DNA of 64,000 nt, from NCBI GenBank assembly GCA_027924645.1, contig BSBN01000354.1, positions 10,930,001 through 10,994,000 on the forward strand, in the 5' to 3' direction. The position numbers and the translations under genes were made by a program. How positions within the stretch are numbered: position 1 is the first letter of the stretch; each line of letters begins with the position of its first letter. The stretch comes from Cunninghamia lanceolata (lineage: Eukaryota > Streptophyta > Pinopsida > Cupressales > Cupressaceae). Under the pieces are notes generated by a model that did not search any database, was not told the DNA's origin, and worked only from the letters and a program-made list of their open reading frames with translations. Shown here piece by piece: positions 36,458 to 49,238 of this stretch.

Positions 36458-37186
36458 AGGATGTTTGAGATAGGTCCCAAATCCATGGGATTTAACATGC
36501 AGATTCTGGATTTTTGAGGATCCACCAAATTTCAAACTTAGACAATTTTCAGGATCTCAGAACATTAGGCTTCAAGACACCAGACTTAGCCAATTTTAGG
36601 GCTCATTTTATGATTCTTGACCTTGAAAAACTTTGAAGTTGGCCTTGGCCATTTTGACGAAGGCTGCTTGGATCACTGTCGTTTGCCTCTGCCTCTGGAG
36701 CTTATTTTTGCCGTAACTTCTTCATCTGATGACGAAATGTCTTGAAGTTTGGAAACCAAGCTCATATGATCTGAAACTATCATTGAAGTTCTTCCTCCAT
36801 GGATGATACTAAAAAAAATGGTGCTCATTCAAGGCAAGAACGCCCAAAAATGCCTTAGAAAATTTTTCGAAATTTTCCAAAATTTCAAAATTTTCAAAAT
36901 TGAATTTTGACTTGCCAGATGTATTTGCATTGCTTCCCTTGGTTCCTTTATGTCATTTTGGCTTCCAATTCACCACTTTGACCTTCTCTTTTTTGACATT
37001 CTTTCACTGCCCCGTCCCTGATTGGCTTGTTAGAATCTCCCTCCATTTAAGCCTTGGATCGCCATCTTTTGATATGTCTTGTACCTGCAGGGTTAGTGCA
37101 GTAATGACAAGGCTACATGGTGCTTGGGAGGTGTGTTTGGGCACATATACGAAAAATTTTGTATGGGTACAACATTAGGCTCTGTT

Positions 37187-38845
37187 GATGACTTCTATGT
37201 AGTTGGTATTGGGGATACAGATGTGGTACTTGGCATGTAGTGGATGAGCCAGTTGGAGGAATTCACCATGAATATTAAGAAGATGGAGATGAGGTTCGAG
37301 TATAATGGGAGGAAAATATGCCTTAGGGGTATTTCAAATGGTGGACCTCGAGTTGTATCATTGAAGAGAATGGAGAGGCTCTTGAGACATGACCAAGTTG
37401 AGTGGGCAGCAGAGTGCCTTATTATGCCAGAGTCCCCACCACGACAGAAGGATAGCTATCATCCAGATACCCAGAAGTTGCTAACCAAACACAATAAGGT
37501 GTTTGGGGATATACCACCTGGAGTGCCTCCTAATAGAGGCATAGAGCACGTCATTGAGTTAGAGGATGGGACCAAGCCCATCATGATCACTCCGTACCGT
37601 CATCCGAAGAGGCTAAAAGATGAAATTGAGAAAACCATTAAAGAGCTTCTGGATATGGGACATATTAGGCCCAGCAAAAGCCCATTCACTTCTGCAGTTG
37701 TTTTGGTCAAGAAGGATGGGACAATCAGAATGGGTATAGATTACAGGGCCCTAAATAAGAAGACTATAAAAAATAGGTATCCAATTCCCAGGATAGATGA
37801 ATTGATAGATGAGCTACCTGGTGCCTGTTATTTTTTTAAGATTGATTTGAGATTTGGATACCATCAGATCAGGATGCGGGCAGAGGATATTGAGAAGACT
37901 GCTTTTAGATGCCACTACGGTCATTTTGAGTTTTTAGTCATGCCTTTCGGCTTAACTAATGCACCCGCTACCTTCCAGAGTTGTATGAACCAAATTTTCA
38001 GATAGCAGCTCAGGAAGTTTGTTTTGATTTTCTTTGATGATATTCTGATATTCAGTAGGGCTTGGGAGGACCACCTGAGGCACCTAGAGGAGGTGCTAAG
38101 TATTTTGGAGAGCAATTCACTTTACGCCAAGGAATCAAAATGTGATTTTGGTAAGACAGAATTACTCTACCTTGGCCATATTATCAATGCTAATGGGGTT
38201 AGAGTGGATCCAAAAAAGATAAAGGCAATTGTTGATTGGCCTCCACCCACAAACCTCACACAGCTTAAGGGGTTTTTTGGGCTGTGCGGCTTTTACAAAC
38301 GGTTTGTTAAGGGGTTCTCACAGATAGCAACAGCATTGACTGATCTAATGAAGAAGGGAGCCTTTGAGTGGAGTGATACAGCCCAACAATGCTTCAACAA
38401 GTTCAAGCACTTGATGTCGACATGTCCAGTACTAGTGATCCCTGACTTCACTAAACCATTTGATTTGCAATGTGATGCTTCTGGAGAGGGGATCGGCGCT
38501 GTGCTTATGCAGGAGAAGCACCCAATAGCTTTTGAGAGAAAAAAACTTCGAGGTGTGGAGAGGAGCTACTCGTTATATGACCAAGAGATGTTGGCCATTA
38601 TGCATGCACTGGCCAAATTCAGGCAGTATCTGGTTGGGGGCAAATTCATAATCAGGACGGATCATAACAACATTAAATATTTCATAAACCAGAAAGACCT
38701 GAATGACAGACAACAAAAGTGGATCAGCAGACTGCAAGCATATGATTTTGACGTCGAGTATGTCAAAGGGAAAAAAAATGTAGTTGCAGATGCTTTGTCA
38801 CGACGGCCTCACTTATGTTTAGTTGGGGAGATCTCTGCTGATTGA
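37187..38845 (+). pseudogene. Reverse transcriptase and RNase H of element B
   Basis: One frame, with stops at 37238 and 38003, ends at TGA 38843. RT shows [63 protein letters not shown] and the catalytic FFDDILIFS. RNase H shows FDLQCDASGEGIGAVLMQ, YSLYDQEMLAIMHALAKFRQ, FIIRTDHNNIKYF and KKNVVADALSRR. All stops are one transition away from a Gln or Trp codon expected at that place. The frame matches that of the protease once insertion C is removed. Confidence 0.95.
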
Positions 38846-40228
38846 AAAGAGGAGATTATAGCAGAGTATGTTAGGGACTCTTGGGCTATGGGAGTCATCG
38901 AGGGCACAATCAGAGATGAGAGATATTCTTTGGTGAGTGATTTGATCATGTACAAAGACAAGATATATTTGGTGCCCAATTCACAGTTTAAGCACAAGAT
39001 AATCAAAACTTTCCATGACACACCAATGGCTGGCCATCCTGGATTCTTTAAGACATACAAATAGATTCGGGAGAGGTTTACATAGAAAGGACTGAAGGAA
39101 GAGGTGCAGAAGTATGTTCGTGAGTGTTCCATTTGCCAATAGAATAAGCATGAGCATACCTTTCCTGCGGGACTGCTACAGCCATTACCCATTCCCAATC
39201 AGAAATGAGAATGTATCTCCATGGATTTCATTACAGGGTTGCCGAAGGTATAGGGTAAGGACTGCATATATGTGGTGGTCGATAGACTCACCAAATTTGC
39301 ACATTTTTTTGCCATTTCAGCAACCTATACAGCTGCTCAGGTGGCTGATCTATTCTTCAGGGAGATATTTAGGTTACATGGGGTACCCAGGAGTATAGTC
39401 AGTGACAGGGACAGCAAGTTCCTGAGTATATTTTGGCAGGAGTTGTTCAGGTTGTGCGGTATAGAGTTGACTCCTAGCACTAGCTACCACCCACAGACAA
39501 ATGGACAAACAGAGGTGGTGAATAAATGGTTAGAGGGGTACCTACGTAACTATGTTTCAGGGCAGCAAAAGGCCTGGATCAGATGATTCCACCTAGGGGA
39601 GTATTGTTATAACACTACACATCACATGTCTATCCAAATGACTCCTTTCAAGGCACTATACGGTTATAATGCCCCATACTTCACAGATCTCTTGCTTCGT
39701 GACAGTCGGGTGCCTAAGGCTAAGAATCTCTTGCAGGACAGCTAGGACATTCTCAAGGAGCTTAAGGAGAATATACAGCAGGCACAGAATCAGCAGAAGT
39801 TGTATGCTAATCAGCACCGAGTGGAGAGGAGTTTCGAGGTTGGAGACATGGTGTATTTGAGGCTCCAACCCTACAGGCAATCCACTCTCAAGAAGAGTGG
39901 AGCAGAGAAGTTAAAACCCAGGTTTTATGGTCCTTTTAGGATTATCAGACGAGTGGGTGAGGTGGCTTATGAGCTTGAGCTTCCATCAGACAGTAGGGTG
40001 CATAATGTGTTCCATGTTTCCAGACTGAAGAAAGCTCTTGGCTACAATATAGTTCCTTCCGCAGAGCTTCCACCATTGGATGAGGAGGGTAAGTTGATCC
40101 TAGTACCAAAGGCTATCATTGACACCCGGGAGAGACATTTGAGGAAACGGGTTATCAAAGAGCACTTGGTTAAGTGGAAGAATATGCCAGTTGAGGATGC
40201 CACCTGGGAGAGTGAGCAGATATTGTAG
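38846..40228 (+). pseudogene. Integrase with chromodomain of element B
   Basis: Same frame as RT with eight stops including the last (39062, 39083, 39140, 39206, 39251, 39584, 39743, 40226). The zinc domain reads HDTPMAGHPGFFKTYK...CSIC. The core has VVVDRLTKFAHFFA (first Asp), IVSDRDSKFLSIFWQELF (second Asp) and YHPQTNGQTEVVNKWLEGYL (Glu), so the DDE triad is complete. The C-terminus has SFEVGDMVYLRLQPYRQ and KLKPRFYGPFRI, followed by a chromodomain (EHLVKWKNMPVEDATWE). Read through the final stop, the frame would run into the 3' LTR. Confidence 0.95.
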
Positions 40229-40261
40229 CATCCAGAGTTGAGGTTGCTTGAGGACAAGCAA

Positions 40262-40278
40262 TCTTGGGGAGGGCGGAC
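40262..40278 (+). other. Polypurine tract of element B
   Basis: CTTGGGGAGGGCGGAC directly before the TG of the 3' LTR. Position and purine content fit the plus-strand primer. Confidence 0.75.
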
Positions 40279-41695
40279 TGTAATGTCCCCCACTTTGCTC
40301 ATCACTCCAGGGGTTCAAGGTTAGCCTATCACGGGATTCCCATAGGCTAACGACAGTGTTCAGGGAGTCAGTTTGAGGACTTACTATTTATAGTAAGTCA
40401 TGACAAAGCCAGTTTCCATCTTTAGCAGGGCAGTGCAAGAGCCAAGGCACGAGGTTCAAGAAGTCAAATCTTCTAGAGCTATGTCGATTTTATATAAGTT
40501 AAATTAAAGATTTAACTTATTATATTTTGGGTGACTTTAAGTTATGTTATAATTTATCTTTATAACATTAAGTTATAACTTAAAGTTAAAAAGTTATGTG
40601 CCTAGGGAGGAGCGCCCACCTCATGAAAGATTAAGGGGTTGTTTAAAATTAAAAATTAATAAGTTTTCCCTCTCATCTTGGGCGTTGGGATTGAGGGACT
40701 TAAAAGGGCAAATGAAGCTTCATTTCCATATGCTTGATTATGTGATTTTTGCTCTGATATTGAGTTGCTCCAACATTGGGGTTTCGAGCTTGGCTCTTTG
40801 GCTTTGAACTTTGATTTGCAGAGAAGGAAACCTTTGCATTTCGCCTTTCCTCGTGTATAAGAGAGTGCATCAGGAGGGGGTCTACGGAGGCTTCACACAG
40901 GGGCTTCATATGTGCATCCAGGGGTTACATTTTGGAGTTGTTCTGGATATAAAATGATGATATCTTACGAAGTTGATGTTGCAGCTGGAACTGAGTTTGT
41001 CTAGATCAGATTTAAGGCATTTTTTAAGGGTTTGTTGCTGTTTTGGAGTGCTTAGAAGAGGCCGTACCATCTGCATGCTGGGCCGTACTTCCTCTAGCTG
41101 GCCGTACATCACATTTTGGTGTTTATCTGCTGTTTGTTGTGTTTGCAACAGTTTGTCTTGGGCATTCAGGGCTGAATGAGATCTGCAGGGTGTTAGGAGT
41201 GGATTGCAGTTGGTTTTGAAGTGGTTTGCTGCTGTTCCTATCTCCCAAGAGGCCGTACTACCCAGCCAAGGGCGTGGGTCTTCAAACATTGTTGTTTCCT
41301 TTGTTTTGGTGGCTCATATCTCCTTCAACCAAGGCGTTTGGAGGTCTTATCACAGCTGCATGGGATTGTAATGCAATATCTTTCCACATACTGAAATTGT
41401 AAGCATTTTCTATGGTGATATGTTGCTGGTCCGGCACAGGCCCGACATGAAGTTTTGAACTATGATATGGGTATGTTCTTGTAATTCATATTTCAGCTAA
41501 ATACTATCTAGGTTGTTGTTATTTTGCCAATATCTCTTTTAGATTTTCTGGGTTTGTTCATATGCTTTGTTTTTCACACATGCAATGCAAAAATCAAACA
41601 TGCAAAAACAACCTATAAAACCATAGACAGTAAAACATCAAAAAACACAAAAAAATCAGTCAGTGCAAAACATATACAGAGGGGTGTATGTTACA
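40279..41695 (+). repeat. 3' LTR of element B
   Basis: 1417 bp, matching 30329-31724 over its whole length. It carries a 12-base insertion near 40895 relative to the left LTR and the same TATA-hairpin region (about 40490-40520). It ends TTACA at 41691-41695 and is followed by CACCG. Confidence 0.96.
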
Positions 41696-41700
41696 CACCG
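41696..41700. repeat. Target-site duplication of element B, right copy
   Basis: CACCG, identical to 30324-30328. Confidence 0.9.
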
Positions 41701-41880
41701 CTAACAAAATCCATACTAATTAATTCCCATGGGTGTTGGGGGACCACTAGAAGAGTGTAAAGTTCCAAAGTTTTGTTTGCAAGTCTTGCAATGCAGCACA
41801 GAATGCAAGATTTGATGTCTTGGACTTCAAAACAAAGGAAATCAAATGCAAAGCAACACCGACCCTGAAGCCACAAATAA
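41701..41880 (-). pseudogene. Old gypsy integrase remnant, N-terminal piece
   Basis: The minus strand gives a decayed zinc-domain end (CILCCIA) and HPWELISMDFVSG, the conserved start of the gypsy integrase core. The sequence continues at 30328 beyond element B with PTT and then FVVVDRF. Together with 29270-30328 it is one integrase, interrupted by B. Confidence 0.85.
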
Positions 41881-44800
41881 ACTGGGTATTATTTTGGGTT
41901 CATTTTCCCTTGAAGCACAAAACATACCAGAAGGGCCCAAAGTTAGTGCAAAATTCATTCAAATCTGATTAAATATAAATCCCTGTTAACCCCAGTTTCA
42001 CATCTACCAAGTCAAATGGCTGTTGAAAGATGCGGGAACCCTTAAAATTATGACACCTATCACAATCCCACACCGTTGAGAAATACAAGGCCCCTAAGAT
42101 GCTAACAAATGGCAACAGTAGATTAACTCCGAGAAAAAAAAACACTTGACTTAGAAAAAAATTTCTCAGACACAAACATTACTTAAAAACTCAGGTGTGA
42201 ACTTCCCACAAACAGGATTTAAAGCACATTCACATTCAATCTTCTCTCAGAGCAAACTAGGCATAAAAGTGACACCAAAATGGTGTGAAATAAACCTAGC
42301 CCATAAATAGACCAGAATTAAATCATTTTCTGATTCGCACATGCCTCGGAGCTCTCAACTTGAAACATATGAAAACCCAATCATTATGAGCTTGAAAGAA
42401 CGCTTAAGATGTATTAATGGAGTTCCTTGTGATTGGTATGTGAAGAACTTTGAGTGCATGATTACTTGTAGGAAAAAGATGTGTTATTTACTTATAACTT
42501 ATAAGTGTGTGTCGAAATGAGACGAAAGAGTTGTATTACAAGAATGGTGATTTTGCTTGTATGTATATGTATTTACAACCTTGTTAAGAGTTTCTAGCCC
42601 AATAATGGGCTTCTCTTTTATGAGTTTGGAGGGATAAGAGGTTATTTTGGAATCCTGAAAGAGGGATATAGAATCCTTAAAGAAGAATATTCTTCTGCTC
42701 TTAACATCCATTAATGGATGAATGTTTAGAATTTAAGATTCTTGTTTCTCCATCATACTTACCAATGGATATGGTCCTTGGTGAAAGACACTCCATAGTG
42801 TTTACTACACCTATCTTTCCTTTCTTGGGAGTCTTGAGAGATTCTATGTGTTTGAAAACACCCTTGTTGTGTATTTCTATGTGCCCGAGATGTTTATTCT
42901 TCTATGATTGTGTGTATTCCTTGTTGTCACTTTCCTAAGCAAGGTAGGGTGTATCTATGGGTTCCACATGGTTAGGAGGTAGCCTTCCTTTTGTTGGTTT
43001 AAAACTTTGGAGCTATAAAGCCTTGGAAGGATTTGCTTATCTTCATTTTTATTATGGCATGAAACAAAGTTTTTAAAATCTTTATCATTCCTCATCATTC
43101 AAGAGATGTAATGTTTAAGGATTCTACAAGTTAGCAAATGGATTTGTAACCTTTCCTTTGTATTTTAATTGGAAAATGTGGTATATGAACAAACTATGAA
43201 CTTTTGTTGCAATGGTGGAATTTATAAGTGTATTTTCAAAACACTAACTTTCTAAAATTGGAAGATGGATCTTGTTGTGGGTTATATTTGTGATCAAATG
43301 GACTATAGGGTAGGTCCATAGTATTTTGCTGTCAAAAATTAAGCTTACTTGCAGGTTTCATTGGCAATTGCTTTCCTTCATAAATTGCATTCTTGGAAAA
43401 TGTAGGAGCAATCGTATTCCCTTTTGCCTTGATGTTGGTTCTTTATTAGCTTAGTGGAATCACAAATATAATTTCTCAATTTGGAGGCCTAGAATAAGTA
43501 TTAGAAAACTTATGCAACAAACTGCATCTTCAGATTCTATGTATTTTTCAAGTTATTGGACTTTTGCAATCACATCCTGGGTTTTGCAGTAGTGTCCTAG
43601 GTTTTGTACTAGCATCATGGGAATCGCCGTGGCATCCAGCTATTGCGGTAACATCCTGGACTGTGAATTTTCCAGAGCCCTTTTAGGGTCTAACATACAA
43701 AATTTTACTCTTTTGTTGTCTATGTTGCTTCTCAAAAATTCTCTATCCTAACTTAGTTTTGCCCAATCTTTTCCAATGCTTCATTGTGTAATTCCTACTT
43801 CGTTGAACATGTTGTAGAAGTCTTCTTTGCATGGTTAGGAAGCTTTTAGGATGCTTTATCACTGTTTCTAGTGTTGTGAACATTTTGAGAACCTGTACAT
43901 CATGTTTGAAGTGTTTCTAGTAAACTAGTCATTATTCCTTCTATTTGATAGAATGTTGATTGAAGAAAGATTCTTTGGGGATTAATTAATAAATGTACAG
44001 TGGTTTATATTACTAGTGATGATACTAAGACGTAAGATATTTTTTGTTTGGTCTTCTTTAATTATCATATACTCTTTAATGTGGAAAAGAACGTTTGCAT
44101 ATGCATTTATGACTAGATGAGTTTCCTCATTGTCTCTCTTACTTTAGTAATGAAACTGTAACATGTTTTAACATGTAGGAGTCTTTATCTTTCATTATTG
44201 ACATCTTTATTTGTTAAAGAGAAAGTGAACTAACATAGGGTGTATCATGTTATGTTTCTTCCTTCTTGTACTTATGCATTGGAACTAAGTAATTGGTTAT
44301 ATAAACCTAGAGATGTTGTGAAAGGACATGTTTATCTATTATTGGATCTACATAATTCATCGTAGTAGGAATGATAGCCATTTAAGGTAAAATGGATTGT
44401 TTATTCTTACTTACCATTCTTGAATGCTTGGTCGTGTGTGGTGTTAGGCAGGATACCTATACGTCAATCTTAGGGTTAGACACTATCTCCCTATCTAGTT
44501 ACCTTAGGGTTTAGTATGACTTATGTCACTATCCCTATGCATATTTTTGTGTTGAGTTGTTCCATTAGAATTAAGTCTTCCACTTGTGTTTGTGAGAGTG
44601 TGCCACATCGAGATGTGTGCCACCCTTCATATATCAAGGTGATGACAACTCTCTATTTGTGCATATCTACACGTATCTTCCGTGTGTGTGTAGTGTTTGT
44701 GTGTAGTGTTGTCATGCGTGATGACAACACTAGTGTGTTAGTGTGCATTCCTTCATTGTTAGTGCTACAATTGTTAACAAGGAAAATTTATTAACCTGTT

Positions 44801-45146
44801 TTTACATATTTTGTCCTTGGTAAAATTTGGGCATTATAGAAGCAAAAGCTATTATTCTGCATAAATTTTGTTCCACAATTTTTTCCCAATGCATTGCTTA
44901 AGATAATGACTCATTTCATACAAAGCTTTTGACTCAAAAACAACAGCTAAGAACAATGTTATAGTTGAACTCATAATAGCACTATCATTGAAAGAAGTTT
45001 TGTCTCCAAGGAATTGCACCAGTCAATCAAAAGGGTAAATTGCCAATGGCTTGTTATTCTTAGGGAATCTATCATTGGATATAAAATTATATAAATGAAA
45101 TAAGTTATCCAACATTCAACAAATCACAAGTGAGTCACTCATCACC
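41881..45146. other. Non-coding stretch
   Basis: No recognisable gene on either strand. The upstream domains (RT, RNase H) of the old gypsy remnant could not be recognised beyond about 41880. Loosely repeated CATCCTGG motifs occur near 43570-43660. Confidence 0.45.
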
Positions 45147-45960
45147 ATGGTAGGAAAACTTGGACTCGCATGGGCATATAGACTAGACAGCCCAAAATTT
45201 TGACTCAGACTTGGGACACAGCTAAAAAAATACATAATTACCCCCAAAAAAACACAGAAATTAATGCATAAGAAGCACAAAGAATGAATTTAGAGAATGC
45301 ACAAGTATATTTTGATCATAGTTATTAGTGGCATTACTCAAAATCAGGATTGACTAGGCAAACCAAAAGTATAGATGGCATTCGATTGCTTAAAATTTAA
45401 TTGGGAGACAAAAAATTGCTTAAAATTCATTTAGATAGAGAAAAAATATCACTTTTGTTATTTCAAGCTAAATAAAGAGAAAAACTATGTTTTTCCTTCC
45501 AATGCAGACTAATACAATTTTTATGCTTTGCTATTTAAAACCACAGTGGGGGTTTTGGCAGCAGTCTCCGGTGGTGTCGAGGGGCAGAGCCCCAGATGTG
45601 ACATTGAGTGGGGTCAAGAAGAAGAGCCCCTGCCACCAAGCCCAAATTTAAATTAAGGCCTTCAAGGCCACTTTTTCATAATTTTATGGCTTCTAACTAA
45701 CCATCAATAAATTCTTTCAAGTTGCACTCTCAATCAGCCAACAATCAATTTGATCCACTACGAATGCACCTGCTAAAGACAAAGATGATGAAAAAACCTA
45801 TTTGCCTTCAGCAGGTGAGTCCCTGCAAAAACTCGCTGAGACCAATTGTAAAAAACCTGCAAGTAATCTGCCAGGACTCAACCCATGAGTCCTTAGCAAG
45901 TTACTCACCGGCCAGAAAAACTCTGGAGTCTCGCAAAAACTCGCCAAGTTTTCCTACCAT
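45147..45960. mobile_element. Short non-autonomous DNA transposon with 17-bp TIRs
   Basis: ATGGTAGGAAAACTTGG at 45147-45163 is the exact reverse complement of 45944-45960. The 814 bp between have no transposase-like frame. The interior near the right end is rich in ACTCGC/GCGAGT-like motifs (ACTCGCTGAG, TCTCGCAAAAACTCGCC), with one ACTCGC next to the left TIR, suggesting subterminal repeats. An exact target-site duplication was not found (flanks ATCACC and CGTCACC share TCACC, offset), so the superfamily (hAT or MULE type) is open. Confidence 0.7.
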
Positions 45961-48790
45961 CGTCACCAACAAGTTATGGGTCCCCACGCTAGAGACAAAT
46001 TACATAAGTGGAAACATTGACTTTAAATAGCTATGGTTCATGAAATTCTAGAGAATGGGGATGCCAAACCGATGGAGTGTGTTTCAGGGACATCCACAAA
46101 GACTCTCCCAAATTTCAAGGAATGGTGCTTGGTACATGGGGCTAAAAATATACAAGAAAAGGTCTCGGTCCTTATTCATAATGTATAAAACTATTATAAG
46201 TCTACATTTTATTAATGTCTATAAGTCAGATTTCACTCTTAATGAAAATCTGCAGTTCGCATATAGCAAAAATACTTTAGATCCATAAGTAATAATTTAT
46301 TCTGTAAAATAAACACAAAATCATAGTTCAACAGCAAACTTGATTTCAGCTTAGTGTGGCAAAATATCAACATAAAATTTAGATATAGCAGAGAATAAAG
46401 GTAGATTAAAAAATGAACTCAATCACAGCCAGAAAATAAGACCAGAAACTCAGTATTGTACAGTCGAAATAAGAAAATATTTATAAAATTTTAGTGAAGG
46501 CCAGAAAATTAAAAAGAAAACAGTATTTAAAATTATACATGTCACCTGTATTAAGATCAACCCCATTTAGACATGTGGGCTGTGTCCCCCTGTGTTTTAA
46601 GGATATTTGGAATGCATCTAGGACATGTCCCAAATACACAACAAGAGAGATTGTGTCCAAGACCCTGGGGGTGTGCCCTTCTAAAACACTGAATAGGCTC
46701 CTTTGTAAGCTATAAATAGGATCAGAAACAAGAGTAGGAAGTGTCTTCATGAATGTGTATAAAAAAGTCCATCATAGACCTCTTGGTTGCGTAATGCAGC
46801 ATCCAAATTGTCCTTTGATACTTTGCAGGCATCCATACCTTCACAGAAAAGTTGGCATTGTTGAACCAAATATCCCTGAAGAGTGATCTGGAAGATAACC
46901 CAAAACGAAACGTTGGAAAGAAGAAAAGGATAAGAAACACAGTTGTATCCAGACAGATGTCTTTAAACGTTAAGATGTGGAAATCTCAGAGAATTAATCC
47001 CAAGGGCCCAGGTGACGCCCCCAACATCCACAACTTGGAGGGGGTGTCCCCTTTTTCAGAACTCAACAGTCTTCACCAAAAAGAATATTAAAAACCCCTA
47101 AAAAGCTATATGGGGAAGATTGTCATTGCAAATTCAGCACGTTATATTTACTTTTCAAAATTTCAACTTAAGCTTAAGTTATTTTAATAACAGCCCACCT
47201 GCCATCCCCAAAATTCAGGATTTTTTTTTTATTGAGGCCTCATTGAGTTAATTTTGGTTGTACGGGCTTTCTGATGGGTAAATGTATCTCCAAAGGAGCA
47301 CTATTAACCGTGTTCCATTGTCAATTATGATTAATTAAGTTGCAATAGCAAAACTAAATTTGATGACCTTCATACAGTTATAATAGTAAAATCAGCTCCA
47401 TCGGTTTATCTGCATTGATAGTTATTGCCATCCACCTGTAAGGGGTTATATTGTTTGTGGCAACATGAAAAAAGCATATTAAAGAAACATATTCTGCAAT
47501 AATAATAACAGACTTGGCTATAAATCACTGTCAATTAAACTGCATCTAGCAGCTGCAAAAACTTCAACGAAAAGAAGTATCATTTAAGAAGCAAACGAAT
47601 TAAGAATTTGATCCCTATTTACATTGACTCGGCGTAAGAACACAATCGTTTATTATGGGCACCGAATTCTGAAATAGAAACCTGTGTGAATAACGAAGAG
47701 CATCCACGATCTAAACACTAAAAACATAAACAAAAGGGTGGGTTGTGAATGGTGAAAAATTTGAACAATTATAGATCGGGGCGAAGACAACTTACCAGAA
47801 GAAAAGGGGTGGAGAGCTGTGGTGTGCTATACCATGTAAATCCGAGTCCACATAGCAAGAGGAGAGTGAAGAGGAAGGGCGAATGTCACGGTCAAACCCC
47901 TAAATTTATGACGTTGACCACGAGTAATGGTGAAATATAGGTGCTCCTTTTTCCTTTGCTTTGCCTCCTTTTCTATGGGTAACTGCTAACCCCCGCTGTG
48001 TAAACACACAACCAGCCGGTACACGCACAATAATTTTCACTTTCATGCTTCTGCCCAAATATTAAATATGACCTATGTTGACCTTGGAAACAGTGATGGA
48101 TTTTAAATATTTTTCTTTCAAGATTTCGGTACTTTAGTGGGAAATTTGCATAATATTGCATTCCTTCCACTTTTTTCTTTGGACTTGAGAATTTTTCTTT
48201 TCCCTCAATGGATTAGGCTTAAGGGAGTGGTTCCCCGTAAGTAACCATGTACAATGTTATGGCTATTCTATAGGATCTCATACAACTTTTCCATTAATAA
48301 ATATTAGATTTTCACAATCAATGTTATTATATCTTGAGTGTTTATCGATTTAACTATGTGAAAGTTTTTTCTTCAATATTTTCTATCCATCATCAAGAAG
48401 AAGAGAGCCAAAGAAGAGAAATAGAAATGATAAATTTGGGGAAGTGGCTCCCCTCCCTCTTTCTATTTATCCTGTTGATATATATTTAACACCTATGAAT
48501 GTACAAACAAAAACATAAACCAATAAACATAGAGATATAAAAGAAAACAACACAAACAAAGTAAACAAAGAAAATGATATAAATTGAACAAAGCAAGAAA
48601 GAAGCCCCAAAACAAAACAATCTATGTCCAAGGAAAATGAAAAAACACACCAACATATATCATAAAATAAAAATAAAAAGGTTTAAAAGTTATATAATAA
48701 TATGTCTATATGTAAGTGAAAATCTAGAAGAAATAGGAATTCATGAAGTTAAAAATTGACACCAAGAACAATGTAAATATATATATATAT
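45961..48790. other. Non-coding stretch
   Basis: No supported gene. Several short frames (up to about 80 codons) lack recognisable domains. A (TA)n run ends near 48790. Confidence 0.4.
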
Positions 48791-48793
48791 AGA

Positions 48794-49238
48794 AGGAAAA
48801 ATGTACCAATGAAAAAGGAATACTATTAAATATTGTACTAAAATTAAATTAATAAAAGGTTGAATAAAGGACTAAAAAACTAGAAGAAGTTAAAGAAAAA
48901 CAATAAAGGATCAGATGCCCTAGAATCATGCATAAAGTAGGATAAAATTATGAACAAAGGGGATTATATAATAAACCTATATATAACTATATATTTGGAG
49001 AAATAAGCCAATATATGAATTAAAGCATATGGTATGTTATAATCAAACACATATAAAAGAATATATGAAAGGAAAAAAGTAGCATGGCATTACACCAATG
49101 GAAAAAGGAATACTATTAAATCTTGTACTAAAATTAAATGAATAAAGGGCTAAATAAACAGTGAAAAAACTAGAATAAATTAAGGAAAAAAATAAAGGAT
49201 CAGATGCATAAAGTATGATAAAATTATAAACAAAAGGG
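48794..49238. repeat. Tandem AT-rich repeat units, the target of the LINE
   Basis: The block with ACCAATGAAAAAGGAATACT at 48805 recurs at 49094, and AAAATTATGAACAAAGGGG at 48944 recurs in diverged form at 49220 (period about 276-289). A further part of the unit (48944-49095) reappears after the LINE at 55325-55497. The LINE therefore landed inside a tandem array. Confidence 0.82.

Larger units (their letters stand above)
33730..37186 (-). mobile_element. Insertion C inside element B, unclassified
   Basis: It interrupts the protease-RT linker: GDYELV ends at 33729 and DDFYVV resumes at 37187. TGTT occurs on both sides (33726-33729 and 37183-37186). The length, 3457, shifts the downstream frame by one; removing it puts protease and RT back in one frame, which supports the boundaries. 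Alternative termini are TGTTAGCG at 33726 and TACAACA near 37172, an LTR-like TGTT...AACA pair. On the minus strand it has a TATA-like GGTATAAATAAG near 34245, a short coding fragment, a minisatellite and a hairpin. No transposase or RT was seen. Confidence 0.8.
30329..41695 (+). mobile_element. Ty3/gypsy chromovirus B, full length, with nested insertion
   Basis: 11,367 bp bounded by 1.4-kb LTRs (30329-31724 and 40279-41695), each TGTAA...TTACA, inside a perfect CACCG duplication. The internal region has a tRNA-iMet primer site, gag, a zinc knuckle, protease, RT, RNase H, integrase with chromodomain, and a polypurine tract. A 3.46-kb insertion (33730-37186) separates protease from RT. By eye the LTRs differ at roughly 2-3% of positions over 30641-31200 versus 40598-41170, plus a 12-base indel. 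Without insertion C the element is about 7.9 kb. Nonsense codons and a gag frameshift make it non-autonomous. Confidence 0.97.

Noticed and set aside
44516..44794. 92-codon ORF in T/G-rich sequence
   Set aside because: Composition is driven by TGTG-type simple sequence; no domain.
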